Both the position numbers and the translations under genes were made by a program. A DNA stretch of 64,000 nucleotides from Bacteroides cellulosilyticus DSM 14838 (GTDB lineage: Bacteria; Bacteroidota; Bacteroidia; Bacteroidales; Bacteroidaceae). The notes beneath the pieces are model-generated. The model saw nothing but the letters and a program-made list of their open reading frames with translations, made no database searches and was not told the origin of the DNA. Of this stretch, positions 8,249-16,180 are shown in pieces; the stretch's first letter is position 1; each line of letters begins with the position of its first letter. The stretch spans positions 1,944,665-2,008,664 of the forward strand of contig NZ_EQ973490.1 in the NCBI RefSeq assembly GCF_000158035.1, given 5' to 3'.

Positions 8249-8301
8249 CAGTGATAATTAATGAAAGAAAATAATATTTTTTTTCTCATTGATTATCACT
8301 G
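8249..8301. repeat. Long inverted repeat between regulator and PUL 1
   Basis: CAGTGATAATTAATGA (from 8249) pairs with TCATTGATTATCACTG (to 8301) with one mismatch, and pairing continues inward through A-rich and T-rich segments. It could terminate the regulator transcript or serve as a binding site for the regulator; there is no clean T tail beyond TTTTAG. Confidence 0.6.
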
Positions 8302-8373
8302 TTTTAGTAATGAATGATACTCGCAAAAAGATTTGATTAATATCCTGTTAATATAGAATTAATCCCCTTTCCG

Positions 8374-8420
8374 TAATTTCGAAAACAAAAACGGGATGAG
8401 TGCACGCATCCCTTTTATTC
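8374..8420 (+). promoter_or_regulatory. Possible PUL 1 promoter and leader hairpin
   Basis: TAATTTCG at 8374-8381 is one base off the -7 consensus and has no -33 element, as expected for an activator-dependent promoter. A hairpin follows at 8393-8412 (GGGATG/CATCCC, eight-base loop) with TTTTATT after it. If transcription starts near 8388, the hairpin would form the very 5' end of the mRNA. Confidence 0.35.
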
Positions 8421-8442
8421 ATTAACTTTAAATATTTAATTT

Positions 8443-8520
8443 ATGAAACACAGCTTTGCGAAAATAGACACATATTACCTGAGTTATGTATGGTATCTTG
8501 AAAACATACTGAAACATTAA
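8443..8520 (+). CDS. 25-codon small open frame in the susC leader
   Basis: An ATG at 8443 opens 25 codons (MKHSFAKIDTYYLSYVWYLE...) ending with TAA at 8518-8520, twelve bases before the SusC start. The peptide is rich in Tyr and has no recognised domain. It may be a leader peptide that couples to susC translation, or chance. There is no strong ribosome binding site. Confidence 0.3.
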   Translation: MKHSFAKIDTYYLSYVWYLENILKH

Positions 8521-8532
8521 ATACTAAAATAC

Positions 8533-11500
8533 ATGGAGAACAAAAACTTTAAAACAGTACAAAAAAGCAGCTTATATCCACTGACTTTTATTTGTATCTG
8601 CATATTTCTTATTGCAGGTGCCTATGTGGAAATGTATGCCGGTACATCTGGGATTCAGCAACAGAATAAAAGAACTGTAACCGGACTTGTCACTGATAGT
8701 TATGGTGAGGTGATGCCGGGAGTTACTATCAGCATTAGAGGAACTTCTCAGGGAGTAATAACTAATCCTGACGGTGAGTATTCTATTACAGTGCCTTCGG
8801 ACACATGTACACTGCGATTTAGTTTTATTGGATATAAAACCGAAGAGGTGGTAGTTGGTAAGCGTCGGATAATTCCGGTTACTCTTTCGGAAGATGTAGA
8901 AGGATTGGATGAAGTCGTTATTGTTGGATTTGGAAAACAGAAGAAAGTCGATGTTATCGGTTCTGTCGTATCTCTGAATATGGGAGAATTGAAGAAAGTT
9001 TCTTCAAGCAACATAACAACTATGATGGCTGGAAATATAGCCGGTATGATTTCTTATCAACGGAGTGGAGAGCCTGGTGCCGATAATGCAGATTTCTTTA
9101 TTCGAGGTGTGACCACTTTCGGATATAAAAAAGATCCACTGATATTAGTGGATGGCATTGAAGTGACTGCTACGGACTTAGCTCGTCTGCAACCGGATGA
9201 TATTGCAAATTTCTCAATAATGAAAGATGCTACTTCCACTGCCGTATATGGTGCCCGTGGTGCAAATGGTGTAATTGCCGTGACGACAAAAGAAGGTACT
9301 GAAGGGAAGTTAAATATTTCTGCTCGTGTAGAAACTGCAATAACACAGTCTACCCGAAATGTAGAGTTGGCAGACCCAATTACTTATATGAGATTAGGCA
9401 ATGAGGCTGTATTGACGCGCAGGCCTGATGGAGCAACTCCTTATTCACAATCTAAGATAGACAATACGATTGCGGGTACAAATAAATACGTATATCCGGC
9501 TACGGATTGGTACAATGAGATGTTTAAGGATAATGCCTCTGTGTATCGAGTGAATTTGAATGCTAATGGAGGTGGAAAAGTTGCTCGTTATTATCTCGCT
9601 GCGTCTTTCGTACAAGATAATGGAAATTTGAAAGTGGATAAACGTAATAATTTTAATAATAATATAAGATTGCGTACTTATTCATTCCGTAGTAACCTGA
9701 ATTTTAATCTTACGAAAACAACAAAGGCGGCTTTACGTATCAATGCTACATTTGATGATTATACTGGACCAATAAATGGTGGAACAGAGGTCTATAATCA
9801 GGTAATGCATGCTAATCCTGTACTTTTTCCACCCTATTATGAACCGGATGATGCGAATATAGCAACCAGTCACATTTTATTTGGAAATGCAGGAGAAGGA
9901 AGTCCTACTTATATCAATCCGTATGCAGAAATGGTAAAAGGATATAAGGATTATTCAAAAAGCAAAATAGATGCTCAGTTTGAGTTGGAACAAGATCTTT
10001 CTTTTCTGACAGAGGGGTTGTCTGTTAGGGGATTATTCAACACATCTCGTTATTCATTTTTTGATGTATCACGCTTCTTTAATCCTTTCTATTACAAGAT
10101 AGATTCTTATAATAAATCAACGAATAAATATCGATTACAGTCGCTAAATGAGACCTCCGGTACCGAATATTTGGGTTATAGTGAAGGACAGAAAGATGTG
10201 ATTTCTTCAGTGTATGTAGAGATTATGGCTAACTATAATCGCACTTTTAAGAAAGATCATACGGTTAGTGGTATGCTTGTGTATACGATGCGCAATTCAT
10301 TGACCGGTAATGCAGGTGATTTGCAATTATCTTTGCCACATAGAAACTTGGGTTTATCAGGTCGTGGTACTTATTCGTACAAGAGCAGGTATTTTGCAGA
10401 ATTTAATTTTGGATATAATGGGAGTGAACGTTTCCATAAGAGTCGCCGTTTTGGCTTTTTCCCTTCAGCAGGGCTTGCTTGGACACTCTCCAATGAAAGT
10501 TTCTGGAAGGTGCCTTTTATTTCTAAATTGAAGTTGAGAGGTACATATGGCTTGGTTGGTAACGATGCTATTGGTAGTGATTATGATCGTTTCTTCTATC
10601 TGTCTAATGTAAATATGAATAGTGCGGATAGGGGAGCTCAATTTGGTATTCCTGGAAGCTATTATTATCGTGATGGAGTTCTTGTTACTCGTAATGCCAA
10701 CGAAGATATCACTTGGGAAATAGCTTATAAAACTAATATTGGTTTCGAATTAGGATTGTTTGATGATGCGTTTGTGATGGAAGCTGATTATTTCCGCGAG
10801 CATCGTACGAATATTCTTATGGACCGCACTTCCATTCCCACTACTATGGGATTGACTGCTACTGAACGCGCGAATGTTGGTGAAGCACGTTCGCAGGGAG
10901 TAGATGGATCAATTGTGTATAATACTACGTTTGGAAAGTCTGTTTGGCTGAAAGCACGTGCTAACTTCACTTTTGCCACCAGTGAGTTTTTAGTATATGA
11001 AGAGCCTAATTATGCAGATTCTTATAGAAAACATGTGGGACATCCATTATCACAACAATGGGGACTGATTGCTGAACGGCTGTTTATAGACGATGCAGAT
11101 GTGGCAAACTCTCCAGTTCAGTCTTTTGGTGAATATAAGGCTGGAGATATAAAATATCGTGATGTCAACAGAGATGGCAAAATAACGGAAGAAGATATGG
11201 TTCCTATTGGCTATCCCACCGATCCAGAGATTATTTATGGTTTTGGAGTTTCGAGCGGTTATAAGAATTTTGATTTTTCCTGTTTCTTTCAGGGATCTGC
11301 ACGTTCCAGTTTCTGGATTGATGCAGAAAATACTTCGCCTTTCAATAATGAAACTCAACTTTTGAAGGCGTATGCAGATAGTCATTGGTCAGAAGATAAT
11401 CGTGACTTGTATGCATTGTGGCCCCGTCTTAGTCCTACTGTAAATAAGAACAATTCGCAGATGAGTACATGGTTTATGCGTAATGGTAACTTTCTGAGAC

Positions 11501-11700
11501 TTAAATCAGTTGAAGTAGGATATACTTTACCAGCTTCCCTATTGAAGAAAATGAGGCTTAGTAATGCTCGCATATATGTGAATGGAACGAACCTGCTATG
11601 TTTTAGTAAATTTAAGCTTTGGGATGTGGAAATGGGTGGAAATGGCTTAGGTTATCCTATTCAGAAGTCTTATAATTTGGGTCTCACAGTATCATTTTAA
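8533..11700 (+). CDS. SusC-like TonB-dependent outer-membrane transporter (PUL 1)
   Basis: The 1055-residue protein imports oligosaccharides across the outer membrane using TonB energy. A signal segment (about 15-37) is followed by a carboxypeptidase-D-regulatory-like domain (about 45-130: VTGLVTDSYGEVMPGVTI ... FSFIGYKTEEVVV), a TonB-box region (LDEVVIVGFGKQKK), the plug (FFIRGVTTFG ... LILVDGIEV ... ATSTAVYGARGANGVI) and a 22-strand-type barrel ending in the terminal aromatic LGLTVSF. Length and order are typical of the SusC/RagA family. It is 11 bases from the SusD partner and first in the operon. The leader contains a small open frame and a hairpin. Confidence 0.97.
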   Translation: MENKNFKTVQKSSLYPLTFICICIFLIAGAYVEMYAGTSGIQQQNKRTVTGLVTDSYGEVMPGVTISIRGTSQGVITNPDGEYSITVPSDTCTLRFSFIGYKTEEVVVGKRRIIPVTLSEDVEGLDEVVIVGFGKQKKVDVIGSVVSLNMGELKKVSSSNITTMMAGNIAGMISYQRSGEPGADNADFFIRGVTTFGYKKDPLILVDGIEVTATDLARLQPDDIANFSIMKDATSTAVYGARGANGVIAVTTKEGTEGKLNISARVETAITQSTRNVELADPITYMRLGNEAVLTRRPDGATPYSQSKIDNTIAGTNKYVYPATDWYNEMFKDNASVYRVNLNANGGGKVARYYLAASFVQDNGNLKVDKRNNFNNNIRLRTYSFRSNLNFNLTKTTKAALRINATFDDYTGPINGGTEVYNQVMHANPVLFPPYYEPDDANIATSHILFGNAGEGSPTYINPYAEMVKGYKDYSKSKIDAQFELEQDLSFLTEGLSVRGLFNTSRYSFFDVSRFFNPFYYKIDSYNKSTNKYRLQSLNETSGTEYLGYSEGQKDVISSVYVEIMANYNRTFKKDHTVSGMLVYTMRNSLTGNAGDLQLSLPHRNLGLSGRGTYSYKSRYFAEFNFGYNGSERFHKSRRFGFFPSAGLAWTLSNESFWKVPFISKLKLRGTYGLVGNDAIGSDYDRFFYLSNVNMNSADRGAQFGIPGSYYYRDGVLVTRNANEDITWEIAYKTNIGFELGLFDDAFVMEADYFREHRTNILMDRTSIPTTMGLTATERANVGEARSQGVDGSIVYNTTFGKSVWLKARANFTFATSEFLVYEEPNYADSYRKHVGHPLSQQWGLIAERLFIDDADVANSPVQSFGEYKAGDIKYRDVNRDGKITEEDMVPIGYPTDPEIIYGFGVSSGYKNFDFSCFFQGSARSSFWIDAENTSPFNNETQLLKAYADSHWSEDNRDLYALWPRLSPTVNKNNSQMSTWFMRNGNFLRLKSVEVGYTLPASLLKKMRLSNARIYVNGTNLLCFSKFKLWDVEMGGNGLGYPIQKSYNLGLTVSF

Positions 11701-11711
11701 TTGTAAATATT

Positions 11712-13652
11712 ATGAAGAAATATAGAATTATATTAGCTGTATTGGCATTGGCTTTTAGCGCTTCTTGTACTGATTATCTGGAAGTTGTTCCAGATAATAT
11801 AGCAACTATAGACAATGCTTTTACAAGTCGGAATACGGCAGAAAAATTTCTTTTTACTTGCTATTCCTATATGCCCTCTCATGCCAGTGTGTATGAACAG
11901 GCTTTTACTATAGCAGATGAATTTATGGTTCCTTACCCTCAAGCTACTAATACCTTTTATAATGATCCTTATGAAATAATAGGTAGAGGAAATCAGAATG
12001 TGGTTGATCCTTCTCTAAATTATTGGGATGGAGCCAAAGGAGGGAAAGCTATGTTTCAGGCTTTGCGTGATTGCAATATTTTTCTTGAGAAAGTAGATAA
12101 TGTACCAGCTTTAGATGTGTCTGAAAAGAAGAGATGGATTGCAGAAGTAAAGTTTCTTAAAGCATATTATCATTATTGGTTACTGCGCATGTATGGTCCC
12201 ATTCCTTTGATAAAAGTTAATTTGCCAGTTTCAGCTTCTGTTGAGGAAGTGCAAGTGAAAAGACAACCAGTGGATGAATGTTTTGATTATATTGTGAGTC
12301 TTCTTGATGAGGCATGTGCGGATCTGCCGGTTAAGCTTCCTAAATTGACTACTGAAATGGGACGTGCAACTCAGCCTATTGCACTTTCTGTTAAAGCAAA
12401 AGTATTGGTAGAAGCTGCCAGTCCATTATTTAATGGAAATGAAGATTATTTGAACTTTAAAGATAATGACGGGATTCCTTATTTTAATCCTACGAAAGAT
12501 TTGGCAAAATGGGAAAAGGCTGCTACTGCTTGTAAAACAGCTATTGCAATGTGCGATTCGGCGGGTTTTAAACTCTACAAATATTCTCCGAACTCAAATG
12601 ATCGGATTAATGATGAACTGACTGTTCAGATGAGTATTCGTAACAGTGTGGCAGAGAATAATTTTAATTTGAATAAAGAAGTTATCTGGGCAAATACAAA
12701 TAATTTATCTGGTCATATTCAGATGCTTAGTACACCAACGCTGGATGCAAAGTTTACTTCTAATGAAGGTCATAGGCTTGTACTTGCTCCGCCTCTGAAT
12801 GTTGCAGAAATGTTTTATAGTTCTCATGGAGTACCCATTGAAGAGGATGAAGAATGGGTAAGTATGGGTAAGTATACCAATAGGTATAGATTAAAAACAG
12901 CGACTTCTGAATATAAATATAATATTAAAGAAGGTGAGCAAACTGCTACGCTTAATTTTGATAGGGAAGTTCGGTTTTATGCAAATCTTTCGTTTGACAG
13001 AAATTTGTGGTATGGCATTGGAAAATATGATATGGAAGACCAATGGGTGATCCGTGCTAGGGTAGGTGAACCTGCCGGGAAGAGAGGAATGTCGCTTTAT
13101 TCTGCTACTGGATATTTTTGTAAAAAACTGGCTAATTATCAGAATAATCTTCTGGAGGGAAATGCTGCCGGGTATATCATTGTAGATTATCCATGGCCAG
13201 TAATAAGATTGGCAGATTTGTACTTACTTTACTCTGAAGCTTTGAATGAAGCGTATGGTCCTTCTTCTGAAGTTTATAAGTGGATTGATCTTGTACGTGA
13301 ACGTGCTGGCTTGGAAGATGTACAAAATTCATGGAAGAAATATGCGATTCCTTCCCGTAAATCTAAACCTGATACTCAGGATGGTTTACGCGAGATCATA
13401 CAAAGGGAAAGATTGATTGAATTAGCAAATGAAGGTCATCGGTATTGGGAAATTCGTCGTTGGAAAAAGGCTAAGGAAATGTGGCATAACCGTCCTATAT
13501 TGGGATGGGATATTGAACAGTCGGAGGCGGAACCCTATTATCGTGTGAAGACCATATTTACTCCACAGTTCACAACTAAAAACTATTTCTGGCCAATAAA
13601 GGAATATGATTTGTCTGTTAATCCGAATTTAGATCAGAATCCTGGTTGGTAA
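11712..13652 (+). CDS. SusD/RagB-like surface glycan-binding lipoprotein (PUL 1)
   Basis: The 646-residue lipoprotein (lipobox SASC, Cys19, followed by TDYLE) forms the lid over its SusC partner and captures glycan. SusD hallmarks are present: the N-terminal YLEVVPDNIATIDNAF, the TPR-like helical stretch around WIAEVKFLKAYYHYWLLRMYGPIPL, and the C-terminal RxRAGLED and LIELANEGHRYWEIRRWKKA, ending near NPNLDQNPGW. It is somewhat longer than the usual 500-600 residues, with a roughly 60-residue inserted part around residues 385-440. The gene is 11 bases after susC, so the pair is co-translated or nearly so. Confidence 0.96.
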   Translation: MKKYRIILAVLALAFSASCTDYLEVVPDNIATIDNAFTSRNTAEKFLFTCYSYMPSHASVYEQAFTIADEFMVPYPQATNTFYNDPYEIIGRGNQNVVDPSLNYWDGAKGGKAMFQALRDCNIFLEKVDNVPALDVSEKKRWIAEVKFLKAYYHYWLLRMYGPIPLIKVNLPVSASVEEVQVKRQPVDECFDYIVSLLDEACADLPVKLPKLTTEMGRATQPIALSVKAKVLVEAASPLFNGNEDYLNFKDNDGIPYFNPTKDLAKWEKAATACKTAIAMCDSAGFKLYKYSPNSNDRINDELTVQMSIRNSVAENNFNLNKEVIWANTNNLSGHIQMLSTPTLDAKFTSNEGHRLVLAPPLNVAEMFYSSHGVPIEEDEEWVSMGKYTNRYRLKTATSEYKYNIKEGEQTATLNFDREVRFYANLSFDRNLWYGIGKYDMEDQWVIRARVGEPAGKRGMSLYSATGYFCKKLANYQNNLLEGNAAGYIIVDYPWPVIRLADLYLLYSEALNEAYGPSSEVYKWIDLVRERAGLEDVQNSWKKYAIPSRKSKPDTQDGLREIIQRERLIELANEGHRYWEIRRWKKAKEMWHNRPILGWDIEQSEAEPYYRVKTIFTPQFTTKNYFWPIKEYDLSVNPNLDQNPGW

Positions 13653-13688
13653 AAGTTTATTAAAAACTATTTAATACTTGAACATCGT

Positions 13689-14876
13689 ATGAAAATATAT
13701 AAGTATATAATATGGATAGCTGTAATCTGCACCTCTTTGTTTGCAGCATGCAGTGACGAAGAGCGTGGCCCGGTGGTTTCAGACTCCACAATACCGGGTA
13801 ATGTGTCTAATGTACAGGTTGAGCGTTTGCCCGGAGCGATTAAACTGAAATATGATTTGCCTAATGACCAGGCATTGGCTTATGTGAAGGCAGAATGTGT
13901 GATGAATGGTATAAAACGCGAAGTCAAGGCCTCTGCATATAATAATAATCTGATAATACAGGGCTTTCCGGATACTTGTTCTTATCAGATAAATTTGTAT
14001 TCAGTGAATCGCAGTGAAGTAGTTAATCCTTCACCTGTGACCTTGAGTGCCAAACCTTTGAACCCACCTTTCCAAGATGTATATAAAACCTTGTCTTTGA
14101 TGAAAGATTTTGGAGGTGCAACGGTGACATTTGAGAATCCAATGGAAGCAGATTTGGCAATCACTCTAATGTATATTGATTCTTTGGGATATTGGTCGTC
14201 GGGGGAAACTCTCTATACAAAGCGGTTGGAAGGTTCCGTATCTATACGTAATATGGATACTATTCCTACAACGTTCGGGGTGTATATTCGAGATCGTTGG
14301 AATAACATGACGGACACGCTTGTTAGTGAATTAACTCCGATGTATGAACATGAGCTTGATAAGACTCTTTTCAGACAATATAACTTGCCTACAGATGAAC
14401 CATCTGCTTATGGGTGGACGGTTCCTATGTTGTGGGATGGAAGTACGGCTGATGGAAGTGGATTCCACACAGATGGAACAACGTGGCCGCAATGGATAAC
14501 GATTGACTTGGGAGCTGAAAAAATCAAACTGAGTCGATTTAGATATTGGCAACGTCAAACATGGGGATATGGATTTGCGGATAGAAATGTGAAGAAGATG
14601 GAGATATGGGGCAGTACAGCGCCTAATCCAGATGGATCATGGGATGATTCCTGGGTATATCTGACCACTGCGACTTCTGTTAAGCCTTCCGGACTTCCTT
14701 TAGGTGAACTATCTTCAGAAGATACTCAATTATTGAATGATGGTGAAGAGTTTTCTTTTCCATTAGAAGTACCGGCTATCCGTTACCTGAGATTGAAAGT
14801 GATGGAAACGTGGAGTGGGGCAAGAGGATCATGGTATCTTATGGAATTGTCTTTCTGGGGAGCTGAAGAAGAATAG
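13689..14876 (+). CDS. Surface lipoprotein, DUF4959/DUF5126/DUF5000-type (PUL 1)
   Basis: The 395-residue lipoprotein (FAAC, Cys21, then SDEE) has three parts: a DUF4959-like fibronectin-type domain (about 30-125: TIPGNVSNVQVERLPGAIKLKYDLP), a DUF5126-like middle (about 130-220) and a C-terminal F5/8 type C-like galactose-binding fold (about 235-395: WDGSTADGSGFHTDG ... WITIDLG ... RYLRLKVMETW). Such proteins follow susD in PULs and are thought to bind glycan at the surface. Domain names are from memory of the families; binding is inferred. It sits in the susCD operon, 36 bases after susD. Confidence 0.85.
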   Translation: MKIYKYIIWIAVICTSLFAACSDEERGPVVSDSTIPGNVSNVQVERLPGAIKLKYDLPNDQALAYVKAECVMNGIKREVKASAYNNNLIIQGFPDTCSYQINLYSVNRSEVVNPSPVTLSAKPLNPPFQDVYKTLSLMKDFGGATVTFENPMEADLAITLMYIDSLGYWSSGETLYTKRLEGSVSIRNMDTIPTTFGVYIRDRWNNMTDTLVSELTPMYEHELDKTLFRQYNLPTDEPSAYGWTVPMLWDGSTADGSGFHTDGTTWPQWITIDLGAEKIKLSRFRYWQRQTWGYGFADRNVKKMEIWGSTAPNPDGSWDDSWVYLTTATSVKPSGLPLGELSSEDTQLLNDGEEFSFPLEVPAIRYLRLKVMETWSGARGSWYLMELSFWGAEEE

Positions 14877-14899
14877 AGTAATTATAAAATGTTGAAAAT

Positions 14900-16090
14900 A
14901 TGAAAAAGAATATATTCGGATTTTTATTTGTCATCTTTTTCTGCGGCATATGCATAAGTTGCGTAGATTCTGATGATTACAAAAAATATCTGGCGGGTGG
15001 AGAGATTATATACCCTCAAAAGGCTGATTCAGTAAGAATTCTTCCTGGTAGAGAAAGGGTGCAGGTTGAATGGCTTATGGTCGATCCTAGGGTAACTTCC
15101 TGTGATATCTATTATGAACAAGGTGGGATTGAGAAGCTTTTCAATTTGCCTATTGACCTAACTTCGCATGATAGGGATACTATTAGAGTTATTATAGATG
15201 ATCTGGAAGAAACAAGCTATCGATTTAAGCTTATAACTCACGATGACTATGGAAATTCATCTATAACTGTTGAGGCGGAAGGATCAGCCTATGGAAAGAA
15301 TTATGAAAGTTCTCTTTTTAACAGGGTTATCCGGACAAAAACGGTGACACCGGAAGGCCTTTTAATAAATTGGTATGAATCTGAACAAATGGAAGTGGGA
15401 GTTGACTTAGAGTATACAGATTCCAAAGGTAGTATAAAAAAAGTGTTCATGCCTGATTCTATAAATCAGATTCTTTTGGATGACTGTGATGTTGCAACTC
15501 CTTTTACTTATGTGACGAGATATAAGCCTGTCAAAGAAGCGATAGATGAATTTTATGCAGCAAAGGAGCAAGGGATTGTTGAGTTCCCCTCGGAATTAAC
15601 CAATGCCCAGGCACCGTTTGAGATTACGGATCAAGGTTGGTGGAATGACCGTTTTGGAGTTGCTAAGGGATGGAATACTAATGAAGCAGGAAGGGTGAAT
15701 GGAAATGTTGACCGGAATTTCAATAATGCAATGACTATTTGGTCATGGCCTGACTATAGTCCGGTACAAGGCTTGTATAATGCGAAAATTTACCAGATAC
15801 TTTCCTTGAATCCCGGAATTTATACTTTTGAAGCAACGGTTGGAAGGCTTTCTGCTTCAATTAATAAAGAATACGTGGTAGTATCTAAGGGAATAGAGGT
15901 AAATAATATCGAAGATGTTGAACGCTTCGCTCTTTCCTATCAGGAAGTGGTTCCTGGTATTCCCGAAGGTACTGTTCTACAATGTGAATTTGAACTGAAG
16001 GAAACAAGTATTGTGTCGGTAGGGCTTGTTGCCAACATAGAACCTTCTCAAGAAACCCAATATAATAAGTTTGAATTGAAAAAGGATTAG
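14900..16090 (+). CDS. Surface lipoprotein, DUF4998/DUF5013-type (PUL 1)
   Basis: The 396-residue lipoprotein (lipobox ending ISC, Cys21, then VDSDD) starts with a DUF4998-like region (YLAGGEIIYPQKADSVRILPG ... GRERVQVEWLMVDPRVTSCDIYY) made of fibronectin-like strands, and ends with a jelly-roll-like DUF5013 region (about 270-396) that often binds carbohydrate. It usually accompanies the DUF4959-type protein in the same PULs. It is 23 bases downstream of that gene; a 90-base gap with a hairpin then separates it from the enzyme genes. Role as a surface glycan-binding protein is inferred. Confidence 0.82.
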   Translation: MKKNIFGFLFVIFFCGICISCVDSDDYKKYLAGGEIIYPQKADSVRILPGRERVQVEWLMVDPRVTSCDIYYEQGGIEKLFNLPIDLTSHDRDTIRVIIDDLEETSYRFKLITHDDYGNSSITVEAEGSAYGKNYESSLFNRVIRTKTVTPEGLLINWYESEQMEVGVDLEYTDSKGSIKKVFMPDSINQILLDDCDVATPFTYVTRYKPVKEAIDEFYAAKEQGIVEFPSELTNAQAPFEITDQGWWNDRFGVAKGWNTNEAGRVNGNVDRNFNNAMTIWSWPDYSPVQGLYNAKIYQILSLNPGIYTFEATVGRLSASINKEYVVVSKGIEVNNIEDVERFALSYQEVVPGIPEGTVLQCEFELKETSIVSVGLVANIEPSQETQYNKFELKKD

Positions 16091-16105
16091 GTTTTCAAGG
16101 TAAAA

Positions 16106-16158
16106 CAGCCGGAAATAGAGTGCTTTTATTGGGTATATCCACTTCTTGTTTCCGGCTG
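16106..16158 (+). repeat. Hairpin between binding-protein genes and enzyme genes of PUL 1
   Basis: CAGCCGGAAA (16106-16115) pairs perfectly with TTTCCGGCTG (16149-16158) over a 33-base loop whose ends can also pair partly (TAGAGTG with CACTTCTTG). There is no T tail, so it looks like an mRNA processing or stability element rather than a terminator. Confidence 0.55.
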
Positions 16159-16180
16159 ATTGTAAAATGAAAAATAATAA

